Positions 1-10,754 of a stretch of DNA of 64,000 nucleotides are shown piece after piece. Origin of the DNA: Lactimicrobium massiliense (lineage in GTDB: Bacteria; Bacillota_I; Bacilli_A; Erysipelotrichales; Erysipelotrichaceae); assembly GCF_900343155.1 (NCBI RefSeq), contig NZ_OUNG01000005.1:186001-250000 (forward strand), given 5' to 3'. Position 1 is the first letter of the stretch, and each line of letters opens with the position of its first letter. The position numbers and the translations under genes were made by a program. The notes beneath the pieces are model-generated. The model had not been told where the DNA came from. It saw nothing but the letters and a program-made list of their open reading frames with translations, and searched no databases.

Positions 1-590
1 TGGTCCATTGCCATATTAATGACTTTGATATGGTCAAAGGCAAGTGCGCTGTTGGACTGTCCCAGCTTCCGGGAACGTGTTTCCACATAGTTGTGCATCG
101 CCTTGTCCTTGATCTCATAGCGCATCACAATCTGACGGTCTTCCTGGGACAATGTCAGAATACTGGTGCGGCCGCCATCAGACAGATCCTGGATAGTCTT
201 ACTGATATCAAACCAGGCCATCTGTTCACTGTCATCCTCAGGACTGTTTTTTCTGAGATTTTCCTGCGGCGTCAAAGACAGATAGGCCGTTGTCATAATG
301 CGCTGATCATGGCCATGCCTGGATGCATTGCCCAGTGTATACAGCTGGCGGAAATACGCATATCTGGAAATATGCGTCTGTGCCCGCAGCGCGCGCACCA
401 CAGCATCATCCATGTCTTCATCCATCGCGACTCTGCCTTCCGGCAGTGCCCAATCACCTTTGCAGGGGTCTTTCGTCCTTCTGACAAGCAGAATCTTCAG
501 ACTGCCCTGGGCAACGGTCATCAGGATCATTGCCACATTGATAGCAGGCACATAGTCAGATGCACATTGTGTCTGACCAAGTTTTTCCAC
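1..590 (-). CDS. NrtR-like NUDIX/winged-helix regulator (partial, degenerate NUDIX box)
   Basis: The gene runs leftward off the window edge, so only about 196 N-terminal residues are visible. It starts at a GTG (588-590) four bases after AAGGAGG. The N-terminal part is a NUDIX fold: a strand rich in hydrophobics, then WALPEGRV, then a helix where the box should be. The expected REUXEEXGU motif reads RALRAQTHI, so the metal-binding glutamates are gone. The following segment, with YFRQLYTLGNASR and TAYLSL, and the later LAFDHIKVI fit the NrtR/ADP-ribose-sensing NUDIX regulators that carry a C-terminal winged helix. I infer a transcription factor that binds a nucleotide without cleaving it. A palindrome over its own transcription start supports autoregulation. 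The ligand is not known from sequence. Confidence 0.72.
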   Translation of the reverse strand, partial: MEKLGQTQCASDYVPAINVAMILMTVAQGSLKILLVRRTKDPCKGDWALPEGRVAMDEDMDDAVVRALRAQTHISRYAYFRQLYTLGNASRHGHDQRIMTTAYLSLTPQENLRKNSPEDDSEQMAWFDISKTIQDLSDGGRTSILTLSQEDRQIVMRYEIKDKAMHNYVETRSRKLGQSNSALAFDHIKVINMAMD

Positions 591-602
591 AATACCTCCT
601 TG

Positions 603-617
603 TAGTCATTTTGACTA
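603..617. promoter_or_regulatory. Palindrome TAGTCA-N3-TGACTA, likely operator
   Basis: A perfect 6+3+6 inverted repeat lies between the -10 box and the ribosome binding site of the NUDIX regulator, covering the expected transcription start. Its position fits an autoregulatory operator. That it binds this regulator is inference. Confidence 0.5.
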
Positions 618-621
618 TTCC

Positions 622-650
622 ATCGTATCCATTGCACATACGGTTGTCAA
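622..650 (-). promoter_or_regulatory. Sigma-A promoter of NUDIX regulator
   Basis: On the minus strand there is a perfect -35 TTGACA (645-650), a 17-base spacer and -10 TACGAT (622-627). The transcription start should fall near 615, inside the palindrome. Confidence 0.65.
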
Positions 651-663
651 TGTTTGCATACGT

Positions 664-693
664 AAAAAACAAGTAAGCATCACTGCTTACTTG
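664..693 (-). terminator. Intrinsic terminator of the 687-1184 gene
   Basis: A 9-bp stem (CAAGTAAGC/GCTTACTTG) with a 6-base loop is followed on the minus strand by a run of six T. The stop codon of the gene (687-689) lies inside the stem. Confidence 0.85.
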
Positions 694-1184
694 CGCTTCA
701 TACGGGTATATTTTCTGGCCAGATTGACCTGCAGGAACTTTTTGACCTGCTCTTTATTAGCAGGATCATAGTCAATTTCAATCGTACTGTACTTATCGGG
801 CTTCTTTGGATTCGTGGATTCGATCGTATAATAGACTTCATAGCGCTTCTTGGTATCTTCATAGTCCCAGGCCCGCACCAGCTGCCATGGAATGAGCTTG
901 CCATTGTGCACCAGGCCATTTTCGCCCATGCCATCACGGACAACCATATAGCCTGAGCATGCCAGCACCATGGCGAAGACACGCAGATAATCAAGTATTG
1001 TATTATTGGTTGAAAACAGAGATACCAGTGCGAGAATCTCGATCATACCAAAGCCGATCCGGATGCCATTCCACATTTTGTCCTGAACAATCACCTGTTT
1101 CCGGATCCTGGAATAGCGGACCAGCATGGCAATGCCAAGACCGCCGAAACCGACAATGAAAATAATGTTTAATACGTTTCCCAT
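687..1184 (-). CDS. Small membrane protein of unknown function
   Basis: This 165-residue protein starts at the ATG at 1184, which follows AAAGGAG with good spacing; an upstream in-frame start would lack a ribosome binding site. Three hydrophobic segments are visible in the first half (around residues 4-25, 42-60 and 65-85). They are followed by a charged, soluble C-terminal part containing a WQLVRAWDYED stretch and ending in a basic tail with several Lys and Arg. The C-terminal part resembles domains of unknown function attached to membrane anchors in Firmicutes, but I do not recognise the family with certainty. It has its own extended -10 promoter and terminator and so is probably a single-gene unit, divergent from the HAD phosphatase gene. 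Confidence 0.7.
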   Translation of the reverse strand: MGNVLNIIFIVGFGGLGIAMLVRYSRIRKQVIVQDKMWNGIRIGFGMIEILALVSLFSTNNTILDYLRVFAMVLACSGYMVVRDGMGENGLVHNGKLIPWQLVRAWDYEDTKKRYEVYYTIESTNPKKPDKYSTIEIDYDPANKEQVKKFLQVNLARKYTRMKRK

Positions 1185-1209
1185 AAAAGACTCCTTTGAT
1201 ACGTGGAAC

Positions 1210-1218
1210 ATTATACCA
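1210..1218 (-). promoter_or_regulatory. Extended -10 promoter (TGGTATAAT) of the 687-1184 gene
   Basis: TGGTATAAT on the minus strand lies 25 bases before the start codon. No convincing -35 hexamer is present 16-18 bases upstream, so the TG extension probably carries promoter recognition. Confidence 0.6.
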
Positions 1219-1226
1219 TTTCATGC

Positions 1227-1262
1227 TTGTCTTACGCACTGTCCCATACTAAAATCTCATCC
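1227..1262 (+). promoter_or_regulatory. Promoter of HAD phosphatase, apparently leaderless
   Basis: -35 TTGTCT (1227-1232), a 17-base spacer and -10 TAAAAT (1250-1255) are followed by only 7 bases before the ATG at 1263. Transcription would therefore start at or next to the start codon. No Shine-Dalgarno sequence precedes the ATG, which agrees with leaderless translation. Confidence 0.6.
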
Positions 1263-2084
1263 ATGAATCAAATACGTCTTGTCGCACTGGATCTTGACGG
1301 TACCCTGCTGTCTTTATCCGGTCATATATCCAAGCAAGGAAAAGAAGTACTGGGCAGGCTTCATGATCAGGGGACTGCCATCATGATCTGCTCAGGACGG
1401 CCATTATATTCGATACAGCGCATCATGGAAGGCATCCCGTTTGACTATGCCGGCTGTCTCAATGGTCAGATCACCTGCACATCAGACGGCACCATCCTGC
1501 AGCATCTGCCTGATCTTGATCATCAGGAAACATCCCATCTGTTTGTCTTGATGAAGCACTATCCGATGGTATGTTCTTTCTCAAAGGGCATAGAATTCCT
1601 GCACACATGTCCAACCTGGTTTCTACCGTTTGGCAGGCTGTATCAGGGACTTTACTGGCTGTATCACAAGATCACGCACAAGCCGCACTATCCCCATCAT
1701 CTGCAGCGGTTGAAAGACATTGCCCCGGACCATATCAACAAGCTCTGCTTTGCGTCTTTTCCATGGATTCTCAAAGCCTTTGCCAGACATCTGGATCCCA
1801 AAACCTATGCAATCTATTTTGTCAATGCGACCTGGCTGGAAATCCAGCCAAATGGTGTTTCCAAGGGAGCGGCCATTACAGCAGTGCAGAAATACATGCA
1901 CATATCCAGAGAAGCGATTGTGGCAATCGGTGATGGTGAAAATGATATTCCAATGCTGCAGGAAGCCGGGATTGGAGTTGCTATGGGCAATGCCATGCCA
2001 AAAGTAAAACAGCAGGCGGATCAGCTTGCCCCCAGCTGCCATGAAGATGGCGCGGTGGTATGGCTGAAGGAAAACCTGCTGTAA
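1263..2084 (+). CDS. Cof-type HAD superfamily phosphatase
   Basis: A 273-residue cytosolic haloacid dehalogenase-like hydrolase of the Cof/IIB type, which dephosphorylates small phosphorylated metabolites (sugar phosphates, flavin or nucleotide phosphates). Visible motifs are motif I LDLDGTLL near the N-terminus with the nucleophilic Asp, motif II in CSGRP, and motif IV GDGENDIPML near the C-terminus; the C2-type cap lies between. The start was placed at the ATG of MNQIRL because translation from further upstream would overlap the promoter. No ribosome binding site is seen, and the -10 box sits 7 bases before the ATG. It is convergent with the CDF transporter gene, with only 3 bases between the stop codons and no terminator between them. 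The substrate cannot be told from sequence. Confidence 0.9.
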   Translation: MNQIRLVALDLDGTLLSLSGHISKQGKEVLGRLHDQGTAIMICSGRPLYSIQRIMEGIPFDYAGCLNGQITCTSDGTILQHLPDLDHQETSHLFVLMKHYPMVCSFSKGIEFLHTCPTWFLPFGRLYQGLYWLYHKITHKPHYPHHLQRLKDIAPDHINKLCFASFPWILKAFARHLDPKTYAIYFVNATWLEIQPNGVSKGAAITAVQKYMHISREAIVAIGDGENDIPMLQEAGIGVAMGNAMPKVKQQADQLAPSCHEDGAVVWLKENLL

Positions 2085-2087
2085 GAA

Positions 2088-3203
2088 TCAGATGTCAAGA
2101 TCCAGCGTGATCCGGAACGTATAGTCCGGGAATGCATTCTCGACATCTTTTTTCATGTGTTCGTACAATGCCTGCCGGTCAGGTACATTCCAGTTGAGAA
2201 TCATATCGAAGCTGCAGTACTTCTTCTGCTCATCGACATAGAAGCCATGCATCTGCATGAAGCCTTCATGATCAGAAAGAATCTGCTGCACCTGCTGTCT
2301 CATCTTGGCAGCCGCATCATCCTTGGTATTGCATGAATAGATGCCGACGCCTACCAGCAATACACCAAATTTCTGATACACGGCATCGGTAATCTTTCTG
2401 GTCAGGCTGTCAATCTGTTCCGCATTCATCGTATCCGGAATGGAAATGTGAATGGATCCCACAAAGTGGGATGGACCATAGTTATGCAGAATCAGATCAT
2501 GCGCGCCATGAATGGCCGGATCCAGTGTTCTGACATACTGCTTGATGGCATGTGCCATGTTCTTGTCGATGCTCATGCCAAGGATGTCATCCAGTGTTCC
2601 CTGCAGCATCTCCAGACCGCTCTTGATGATCAAGATGGCAATGGCGGCACCAACCCATGCTTCAATGGCGATATGGGTAGTGACATACAGCAGTGCACTG
2701 ATCAAAACAGACAGAGACACAAGGGCATCAAAGGATGCATCGGATCCCGAAGCAACAAGCGCTGCGCTGTCCGCCTTTTTCCCCTGCGCACTGACATAAC
2801 GGCCCAGCAGGAATTTGACAATGACGGCAGCACCGATGATGATCAGTGAGACTAGTGAATAATCCACGGCATCTGGGTGAATGATCTTCTTGATGGATTC
2901 TATCAGTGAGGTAATGCCGGCATACAGTACCAGGGCAGATACAATGAGTGCAGAAAGATATTCAACACGTCCATATCCCATGGGGTGCTTCGCATCTGGT
3001 TTTTTGGCGGCCAGCCGGATGCCGATGATGGTGATAATGGAACTCAGGGCATCCGAAAGGTTATTGATGGCATCCAGGATGACAGCGATGGATCCTGACA
3101 CAAAGCCAACGGCCATCTTGAAGCCAACCAGGAACAGATTGGCAATGATGCCGGTCAATGAAGTATGGATGATGACTTTTTCTCTTGTTTTTTCATCTGA
3201 CAT
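2088..3203 (-). CDS. Cation diffusion facilitator (CDF) metal exporter
   Basis: A 371-residue inner-membrane transporter of the CDF family, which exports divalent metals such as zinc, iron, cobalt or manganese in exchange for protons. The N-terminal two thirds holds about six membrane helices. Family motifs are visible: DAINNLSDALSS with the paired Asp of the metal site in helix II, HPMGYGRVEYLS before helix III, and ASGSDASFDA in helix V. The C-terminal 80-90 residues form the soluble metallochaperone-like domain, followed here by an additional soluble region ending in FRITLDLDI. The ATG at 3203 follows GGAAAGGGG. It lies downstream of the clpB terminator and so is its own unit. Metal specificity is not evident. 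Confidence 0.92.
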   Translation of the reverse strand: MSDEKTREKVIIHTSLTGIIANLFLVGFKMAVGFVSGSIAVILDAINNLSDALSSIITIIGIRLAAKKPDAKHPMGYGRVEYLSALIVSALVLYAGITSLIESIKKIIHPDAVDYSLVSLIIIGAAVIVKFLLGRYVSAQGKKADSAALVASGSDASFDALVSLSVLISALLYVTTHIAIEAWVGAAIAILIIKSGLEMLQGTLDDILGMSIDKNMAHAIKQYVRTLDPAIHGAHDLILHNYGPSHFVGSIHISIPDTMNAEQIDSLTRKITDAVYQKFGVLLVGVGIYSCNTKDDAAAKMRQQVQQILSDHEGFMQMHGFYVDEQKKYCSFDMILNWNVPDRQALYEHMKKDVENAFPDYTFRITLDLDI

Positions 3204-3258
3204 AAACGATTCCCCTTTCCGTTTTCATCTGCCCATTCTAGCGCATTCCTGGTTTCAA

Positions 3259-3293
3259 GCAAACAAAAAGGACTGCATGCATTCATGCAATCC
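3259..3293 (-). terminator. Intrinsic terminator of the hrcA-clpB operon
   Basis: On the minus strand a 10-bp stem (3270-3293, one G-T pair) with an AATG loop is followed by TTTTTGTTT. It ends the heat-shock operon just after the clpB stop codon. Confidence 0.9.
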
Positions 3294-3303
3294 CTTCATT
3301 TTG

Positions 3304-5853
3304 TCAATGAACCGAAACCAGATACTTGCTGTCGTCTGCATCGACCTTGATGGTCTTGCCGGCAATATCCGGATTGGCCAGGACGACCTTTGCGACTTCC
3401 GTCTCAATTTCACGCTGGATATGACGGCGCATCGGACGGGCACCAAACTGTGGATCGACACCACAGGCAACGATTCTGTCCTTTGCCTTGTCGGTTACTT
3501 CCAGGTGAATGTCCTTCTGGGCAAGACGATTGGCGAGAATGCCAAGGAACTTGTCGGCAATCTGCTTCTGCACGTCCTTGCCGAGGGCATTGAAGACAAT
3601 GATCTCATCAATACGGTTGATCAGTTCCGGCTTAAAGAACTTGTGAACCGCATTGAGATAATGTTCCTTGCGTGCCTCTGGATCTGATTCAAATGCATAC
3701 TCAGCACCAAGGTTGGAAGTCATGATGATGATCGTGTTCTTGAAGTCCACAACCACACCCTTGGAATCGGTCAGTCTGCCTTCATCCAGAATCTGCAGCA
3801 GGATGTTGAACACATCCGGATGTGCCTTTTCAATCTCATCCAGCAATACAATGCTGTAAGGATTGCGGCGCACTGCCTCGGTCAGCTGGCCGCCTTCATC
3901 ATAGCCGACATATCCCGGAGGCGCACCGATTAATCTGGATACACTGAATTTCTCCATGTATTCGGACATATCGATGCGGACAATCTTGCTTTCATCATCA
4001 AACAACTGCTCGGCAAGTGCCTTGGCAACCTCTGTCTTACCAACGCCGGTAGGACCAAGGAACAGGAAGGAACCAAGCGGTCTGTTTTCATCCTGAATGC
4101 CTGCCTTGGAACGCATGATGGCATCTGATACAAGGGTCAGAGCTTCATCCTGACCCATGACTCTTTTACGCAGAGCATCCGGCAGATGCAGGATCTTCTC
4201 GCGCTCGGTAGACTGCAGCCGGGAAACATCGATGTGTGTCCAGCGGGAAACGATCTTGGCAATCATATTCTGATCGACAACCTGCTGCAGCATCTTGGAA
4301 CCATCGTTCTTCTCGGCATCCGCAATCTTCTTCTGCAGAGAAGGAATTGTACCATACTGCAGCTTGGCAGCTGTATCATAGTCAGCATTGTTCTGTGCCT
4401 GCTCAAGATCCAGCTTTGCTCTTTCCAACTGCTCCTTGGCATCCTTGACGGCATCCATCTGCTTCTTCTCAGACTTCCACTGGCTTGTGCCGGCTTCCAT
4501 CTTCTCATTCAGATCGGCAAGTTCCTTGTCAATCTGGGCAAGACGCTCCTTTGCCTTCGGATCGGTTTCATTCTTCAAAGAAGTCTGTTCGATCTGCAGA
4601 GTCATGATCTTGCGGTGCAGCTCATCCAGTTCCACCGGCATGGAATCCATCTCCGTACGGATGCAGGCACATGCCTCATCCACCAGGTCAATGGCCTTAT
4701 CCGGCAGGAAACGATCCGTGATGTAGCGGTCAGAAAGCTTGGCCGCTGCAACCAGAGCCTCATCCTTGATCTGTACGCCGTGATAAGACTCAAAGCGGTC
4801 CTTCAGACCACGCAGAATCGCGATGGTATCCTCAACGGTAGGCTCGGATACCTGAATCTTCTGGAATCTTCTTTCCAGTGCCTTATCCTTTTCGATGTAC
4901 TTGCGGTACTCATCATAGGTTGTGGCACCAATGCACTTCAGCTCTCCTCTTGCCAGCATCGGCTTTAACAGGTTAGCCGCATCCATGGAGCCTTCGGTCT
5001 TGCCGGCACCAACAAGGTTATGAATCTCATCGATAAACAGGATGATGTTGCCGTTAGCCTTCTGCACAGCCTTGAGAACGCCCTTGAGACGCTCCTCGAA
5101 TTCACCTCTGTACTTAGCACCGGCAATCAGGGCACCCATGTCCAGTTCAATCAGCTGCTTGTTGCGTAATCCCAGCGGGACATCGCCGCGCATGATCCGC
5201 CATGCAAGACCTTCTACAATAGCAGTCTTACCAACACCAGGCTCACCGATCAGAATCGGGTTGTTCTTGGTTTTGCGGGAAAGTATTTCAATGACCCGGC
5301 GGATTTCATCATCTCTGCCAATGACAGGATCAATCTTGCCGTCACGGACATCCTGGACCAGATCATGGCCGTATTTCTTCAAAGCATCCAGCTGTGCTTC
5401 ATTTGATTTGTCATCCATCTTGACGCCTCCTCTGCGATCCTCTTCGGCTTTCTCGATCTGTGAGACCGTGAAGCCGAACTGCCGCATCAGCTGTTTGGCA
5501 ATCGGGGCACTGGACTGGAAGATACCAATCAGCAGTGCTGCCTCGCTCATGTAAGTATCACCCTGCTTCTTCATCCAGGCATTGGCTTTGGCATCCGCTT
5601 CTGCCAGATACCTGCTCAAAGAGGGCTGTGTTCCTTCCGCACTTGGAAGGTGTGAGATTTCATCATTGACTCTTTCCAGCATCTTAGTCTTGTCAACGCC
5701 AAGACGCTCAAAGATGCCATCCAGACCATTGTCTGACAGCATCGCTGCCAGGACATGCTCACAGCACAGTTCACTGTTATTCTTCTGCTGAGCCAGTGTA
5801 ACCGCATTGGAAATAATAGTCTGCAACTGTTCTGTCATCTGATCGATATTCAT
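3304..5853 (-). CDS. clpB: ATP-dependent disaggregase ClpB
   Basis: An 849-residue Hsp100 chaperone, close to the usual family length, that extracts proteins from aggregates together with DnaK/DnaJ/GrpE. The N-terminal Clp repeat domain is followed by AAA domain 1, with Walker A GEPGVGKT at about 203-210 and Walker [10 protein letters not shown] long coiled-coil middle domain around 400-520 binds DnaK. AAA domain 2 has Walker A GPTGVGKT near residue 600. The ATG at 5853 is preferred because GGGAGGTG lies 7 bases upstream; a GTG two codons earlier is too close. The gene is 42 bases after dnaJ and shares its operon, so HrcA control is expected. It ends at a strong terminator. Confidence 0.98.
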   Translation of the reverse strand: MNIDQMTEQLQTIISNAVTLAQQKNNSELCCEHVLAAMLSDNGLDGIFERLGVDKTKMLERVNDEISHLPSAEGTQPSLSRYLAEADAKANAWMKKQGDTYMSEAALLIGIFQSSAPIAKQLMRQFGFTVSQIEKAEEDRRGGVKMDDKSNEAQLDALKKYGHDLVQDVRDGKIDPVIGRDDEIRRVIEILSRKTKNNPILIGEPGVGKTAIVEGLAWRIMRGDVPLGLRNKQLIELDMGALIAGAKYRGEFEERLKGVLKAVQKANGNIILFIDEIHNLVGAGKTEGSMDAANLLKPMLARGELKCIGATTYDEYRKYIEKDKALERRFQKIQVSEPTVEDTIAILRGLKDRFESYHGVQIKDEALVAAAKLSDRYITDRFLPDKAIDLVDEACACIRTEMDSMPVELDELHRKIMTLQIEQTSLKNETDPKAKERLAQIDKELADLNEKMEAGTSQWKSEKKQMDAVKDAKEQLERAKLDLEQAQNNADYDTAAKLQYGTIPSLQKKIADAEKNDGSKMLQQVVDQNMIAKIVSRWTHIDVSRLQSTEREKILHLPDALRKRVMGQDEALTLVSDAIMRSKAGIQDENRPLGSFLFLGPTGVGKTEVAKALAEQLFDDESKIVRIDMSEYMEKFSVSRLIGAPPGYVGYDEGGQLTEAVRRNPYSIVLLDEIEKAHPDVFNILLQILDEGRLTDSKGVVVDFKNTIIIMTSNLGAEYAFESDPEARKEHYLNAVHKFFKPELINRIDEIIVFNALGKDVQKQIADKFLGILANRLAQKDIHLEVTDKAKDRIVACGVDPQFGARPMRRHIQREIETEVAKVVLANPDIAGKTIKVDADDSKYLVSVH

Positions 5854-5895
5854 ATGCACTCACCTCCCTGCTAAATATTGAAGAGATGTTATAGA

Positions 5896-7044
5896 TCAGG
5901 AGAAGTTTTTCTTGAACCGCTGCCACATGGTTTCACCCTGGCCGCTGTCCTGAATGTCTTTCAGTTCCTGATAGAGTTCTTTTTCGCGCTTTGTCAGCGT
6001 GCGGTCAATCTGTACTTTGACAGTGCAGATCTGATCGCCATTGCGTCCGGTGCGCAGATCCGGCACACCTTCCCCACGCAGTCTCAGCTGGGCGCCATTC
6101 TGCGTGCCGGCCGGAATCTTCATGGTCACTTCACCACGGATGGTCGGTACATCCAGTGTGCAGCCCAGTGTGGCATCAACGGCACTGACCGGAATGTCCA
6201 GATAGATGGTCTTGCCATCACGGACAAACTTGTCATGCGGCAGTACATTGATCTCGATGTACAGGTCGCCATTCGGGCCGCCGTTGGTACCGCGCTCGCC
6301 CTTGCCGGCAATGCGCAGCTGCTGGCCGCTGTTGATGCCTGCAGGAATCTTGACATCAACAGATACACGCTTGTGAAGATAGCCGGCACCCTTGCACTTC
6401 GGGCAGTAGCGGCGGATCTTCTTGCCGGTGCCATGGCATTCCGGGCATTCGGATTCTGTCTGCATGATGCCCAGCATCGTTCTCTGCTGGGTAATCACAC
6501 GGCCCGAGCCATGGCAGCGGGGACAGGTATCGATGTCGCTGGGACTGGCAGCGCCAGTGCCGCCGCAGGCATCACACTTTTCATCCACGGAAATATTGAT
6601 CGTCTCGGTCTTGCCAAAGCATGCGTCCATGAACGAAATGTTCATGCGCATGAACTTGTCTTCACCCTTGCGCGGTCCCTGGGAGGCACGTCTTGAGGAT
6701 GAGAAGCCAGAGCCCATGCCGCCGCCAAAGAAGCTGGAGAAGATATCGTTGAGGTCATCAAAGGAGCCGCTGCTGAAACCGCCCATGTTGCCAAAACCAC
6801 CGCCTGCTGCGGCCTGCGGGTCTACACCTGCAAAGCCGAACTGGTCATACTTGGCACGCTTGTCGGCATCGCCGAGCACCTCATATGCTTCATTGACTTC
6901 CTTGAACTTCTCTGCGGCATCCGGTGCCTTGTTCAGATCCGGATGATATTTCTTGGCGAGCTTACGATACGCGCTCTTGATCTCGTCTGCACTTGCATTC
7001 CTGGAGACGCCAAGTACATCGTAATAATCTCTCTTCTCAGCCAT
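5896..7044 (-). CDS. dnaJ: Co-chaperone DnaJ (Hsp40)
   Basis: A 382-residue type I Hsp40 that delivers unfolded proteins to DnaK and stimulates its ATPase. The J domain occupies about residues 1-70 and contains the YHPDL (HPD) signature. A Gly/Phe-rich linker with [10 protein letters not shown] follows. Four zinc-binding CXXCXGXG repeats ([32 protein letters not shown]) come next, then the two C-terminal substrate-binding beta domains. The ATG at 7044 has an AAGGAGG-type site upstream. An 86-base gap separates it from dnaK and holds a 12-bp hairpin that may set the dnaJ/clpB level relative to dnaK. clpB follows after 42 bases. Confidence 0.98.
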   Translation of the reverse strand: MAEKRDYYDVLGVSRNASADEIKSAYRKLAKKYHPDLNKAPDAAEKFKEVNEAYEVLGDADKRAKYDQFGFAGVDPQAAAGGGFGNMGGFSSGSFDDLNDIFSSFFGGGMGSGFSSSRRASQGPRKGEDKFMRMNISFMDACFGKTETINISVDEKCDACGGTGAASPSDIDTCPRCHGSGRVITQQRTMLGIMQTESECPECHGTGKKIRRYCPKCKGAGYLHKRVSVDVKIPAGINSGQQLRIAGKGERGTNGGPNGDLYIEINVLPHDKFVRDGKTIYLDIPVSAVDATLGCTLDVPTIRGEVTMKIPAGTQNGAQLRLRGEGVPDLRTGRNGDQICTVKVQIDRTLTKREKELYQELKDIQDSGQGETMWQRFKKNFS

Positions 7045-7074
7045 TAAACCAGCCTCCTTATATTCCTTTCATGC

Positions 7075-7111
7075 AACAGGATGCGGAGCGTATGCTGCCC
7101 CGCATCCTGTT
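7075..7111 (-). other. 12-bp hairpin between dnaK and dnaJ
   Basis: A perfect 12-bp inverted repeat (7075-7086 and 7100-7111, arms AACAGGATGCGG/CCGCATCCTGTT) with a 13-base loop lies in the dnaK-dnaJ gap. No T-run follows on the minus strand, so it is not a classic terminator. It may be an attenuator, an RNA processing site or a 3'-end stabiliser for the hrcA-grpE-dnaK part of the message. Confidence 0.7.
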
Positions 7112-7130
7112 TGCGTGTTTATCTTTTAGC

Positions 7131-8987
<1,857 letters not shown>

Positions 8988-9590
8988 TTACTCACTGACC
9001 TTCACCATCGCTGCTCTCAGCAGCCGATCCTTCAGTTTGTATCCCTTTTGTAACACTTCGACAACCATGCCAGGTTCAACGCCATCGACATGTTCACTCA
9101 TGATCGCCTGGTGCCAGTTGGCATCAAACGGTTGATTCAGACACGCAATCTCACTGACTCCCTCAGCCGCAAGTGCCGCGGCAAGTTTGTCATGGATCAT
9201 CTGCACACCCTTGCGGTATGCTTCATCTTTGGTTTCCTGCGCCAGGGCACGCTCACAGTCATCCAGCACCGGTAATACCTGCAATGCAAAATCCTGAATC
9301 TTGTACTTGCTGAGCTGTTCAAATTCCTTGTTCAGCCGCTTGCGGGTATTTTCCGTATCTGCATATGCTTTTGCATACGCATTCTTGAGCTGGGCAACCT
9401 GTGTCTCAAGCTCGGCATTCTTTTTCTTCAGCTCTTCAATCTCCTTGTTCTTGTGATCAAAGATTGATTTGCTTTCCGCCTTTTTCTCTTCCTTCTTACC
9501 GGTTTCCGGTTTATTCTCGTTCTTCTCTTTTTCAGGCTTCTTTACTTCTTCCTGAGAAGAATGCTTTTCGTTCTTTACTTCTTCACTCAT
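8988..9590 (-). CDS. grpE: Nucleotide exchange factor GrpE
   Basis: A 200-residue cytosolic homodimer that releases ADP from DnaK. The first 70 residues are highly charged, with many Lys and Glu, and run into a long coiled coil (about 50-115) that makes the GrpE dimer stalk. The C-terminal beta wing carries the family-typical GMVVEVLQKGYKLKDRLLRAAMVKVS ending, which is partly visible as QKGYKLKDR and LLRAAMV. The start codon overlaps the hrcA stop by 4 bases (ATGA), implying translational coupling. dnaK follows 21 bases later. Confidence 0.97.
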   Translation of the reverse strand: MSEEVKNEKHSSQEEVKKPEKEKNENKPETGKKEEKKAESKSIFDHKNKEIEELKKKNAELETQVAQLKNAYAKAYADTENTRKRLNKEFEQLSKYKIQDFALQVLPVLDDCERALAQETKDEAYRKGVQMIHDKLAAALAAEGVSEIACLNQPFDANWHQAIMSEHVDGVEPGMVVEVLQKGYKLKDRLLRAAMVKVSE

Positions 9591-10633
9591 TTTTGATGAC
9601 TGCTGCCTCCTTCATCTGAATCGTCATACATCTTTTCTATCAGCTTGGCCGCATACTGAATCATGGCCACAACCTTGTCATAATTCATCCGGCTCGGTCC
9701 TACGACCACCAGTCTGCCATGCTCACCGTCATGTACCTTGAATGGACTGGAGACCACGGCAACATCATCGATCCATGTCAGATGAGCGCCCTGCTGGGTA
9801 GTAACAGCAACGGCGTTTTTCTCATGGGGAAGCTGCCGCCAGGCATCTGAGGAAGAATCCTCAAGAAGCCCCATCAGCTTCTTCAGCTTGTCGATATCTT
9901 CGAACTCCGGCTGATACAGGATCCGGTCTTTGCCGCTGAAGTAGACGTTGTCACTGGCGAACTTCACAAATGCCTTGACGAATGCTGCGAACAGAATATC
10001 GTGCTTCTGGACATTGGAATTCAGCTCCGGTCTGACTTCCTTCATCCGCTCAGGAAGCTCATCGATCGGCACCCCGTGCAGTTCCCTGTTCAGGATGTCG
10101 GTGCAGCTTTCCATATCGGAGAATGGAATGTCATCGTCGAAGTGGAAATTCTTTGTCTCGGTATGACCTGTGTTGGTAATGAATACTCCGACGCAGTTGC
10201 GCGGATCCACCTGGAACAGCTTGATATGTTCAAGCTGCTGTTGTGAGGAATCCGGGCCAATGGCACCGGCGGTCATATTGGTCATCTCGGACAGGATCCG
10301 GCATGACTGATGTACTGCTTCTTCGATGTTCATATTGGAGACATCGAAGGCACTGCTGATGGCAACTTCCATCTTCTTGTCCATCTGGGCTTCGTTGAGC
10401 AGATTCTCACAGTAGAACTTGTAGCCAAGCGTACTGGGGATTCTTCCGGAAGAAGTATGGGTCTTTTCCAGATACCCCATCTCTTCCAGAGCCTGCATAT
10501 CATTGCGAATCGTCGCTGATGAATACGAGAGATGATACTTCTGCTGCAGCGCCTTGGAACCAACTGGCTCAGCCGTCTTGATATATTCATCTACAATCGC
10601 TTTGAATATTTCAATTCTTCTTGGCGTCAGCAC
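9587..10633 (-). CDS. hrcA: Heat-inducible transcription repressor HrcA
   Basis: A 348-residue repressor that binds CIRCE operators and blocks heat-shock gene transcription until chaperones are titrated. The N-terminal winged helix (LTPRRIEIFKAIVDEYIKTA, then SSATIRNDMQALEEMGYL) is followed by the GAF-like and dimerisation domains. I place the start at a GTG at 10633, eight bases after AAAGGAGG, because this gives the standard N-terminus; a start at the ATG further upstream (10684) would overlap the -10 box. It is the first gene of hrcA-grpE-dnaK-dnaJ-clpB. A CIRCE element and a second imperfect copy lie in its promoter and leader, so it represses itself. Confidence 0.96.
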   Translation of the reverse strand: MLTPRRIEIFKAIVDEYIKTAEPVGSKALQQKYHLSYSSATIRNDMQALEEMGYLEKTHTSSGRIPSTLGYKFYCENLLNEAQMDKKMEVAISSAFDVSNMNIEEAVHQSCRILSEMTNMTAGAIGPDSSQQQLEHIKLFQVDPRNCVGVFITNTGHTETKNFHFDDDIPFSDMESCTDILNRELHGVPIDELPERMKEVRPELNSNVQKHDILFAAFVKAFVKFASDNVYFSGKDRILYQPEFEDIDKLKKLMGLLEDSSSDAWRQLPHEKNAVAVTTQQGAHLTWIDDVAVVSSPFKVHDGEHGRLVVVGPSRMNYDKVVAMIQYAAKLIEKMYDDSDEGGSSHQK

Positions 10634-10647
10634 CTTGCATCCCTCCT

Positions 10648-10674
10648 TTAGCACTCTTTCCTGTTGCCTGCTAG
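10648..10674. promoter_or_regulatory. Second, imperfect CIRCE-like element
   Basis: TTAGCACTC (perfect left half, 10648-10656), a 9-base spacer, then GCCTGCTAG, which matches 6 of 9 positions of the right half. It overlaps the hrcA ribosome binding site and the expected transcription start. It may be a weaker HrcA site or a chance half-site. Confidence 0.5.
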
Positions 10675-10675
10675 T

Positions 10676-10704
10676 ATGGTACATCCACCTGTTAGCACTG
10701 TCAA
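10676..10704 (-). promoter_or_regulatory. Sigma-A promoter of the hrcA heat-shock operon
   Basis: Perfect -35 TTGACA (10699-10704), a 17-base spacer and -10 TACCAT (10676-10681) on the minus strand. The CIRCE element overlaps the -35 box, so HrcA binding would exclude RNA polymerase. Confidence 0.85.
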
Positions 10705-10718
10705 GGATAAAGTGCTAA
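10692..10718. promoter_or_regulatory. CIRCE operator
   Basis: TTAGCACTG-N9-AAGTGCTAA. It differs from the consensus TTAGCACTC-N9-GAGTGCTAA only at the two innermost positions, which changed together. It overlaps the -35 box of the hrcA operon and is the expected binding site of HrcA. Confidence 0.95.
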
Positions 10719-10754
10719 TTCTTTCCAGTTTTTCATTTTTCTTCCTTGTATATG

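Noticed and set aside
30..605. 191-codon open frame on the plus strand at the left edge
   Set aside because: Antisense to the NUDIX/winged-helix gene, which has a promoter, ribosome binding site and family match; the plus-strand frame has none.
7075..7111. Calling the dnaK-dnaJ hairpin a full terminator
   Set aside because: It is a perfect 12-bp stem but lacks a T-run on the transcribed strand, and dnaJ-clpB have no evident promoter after it.
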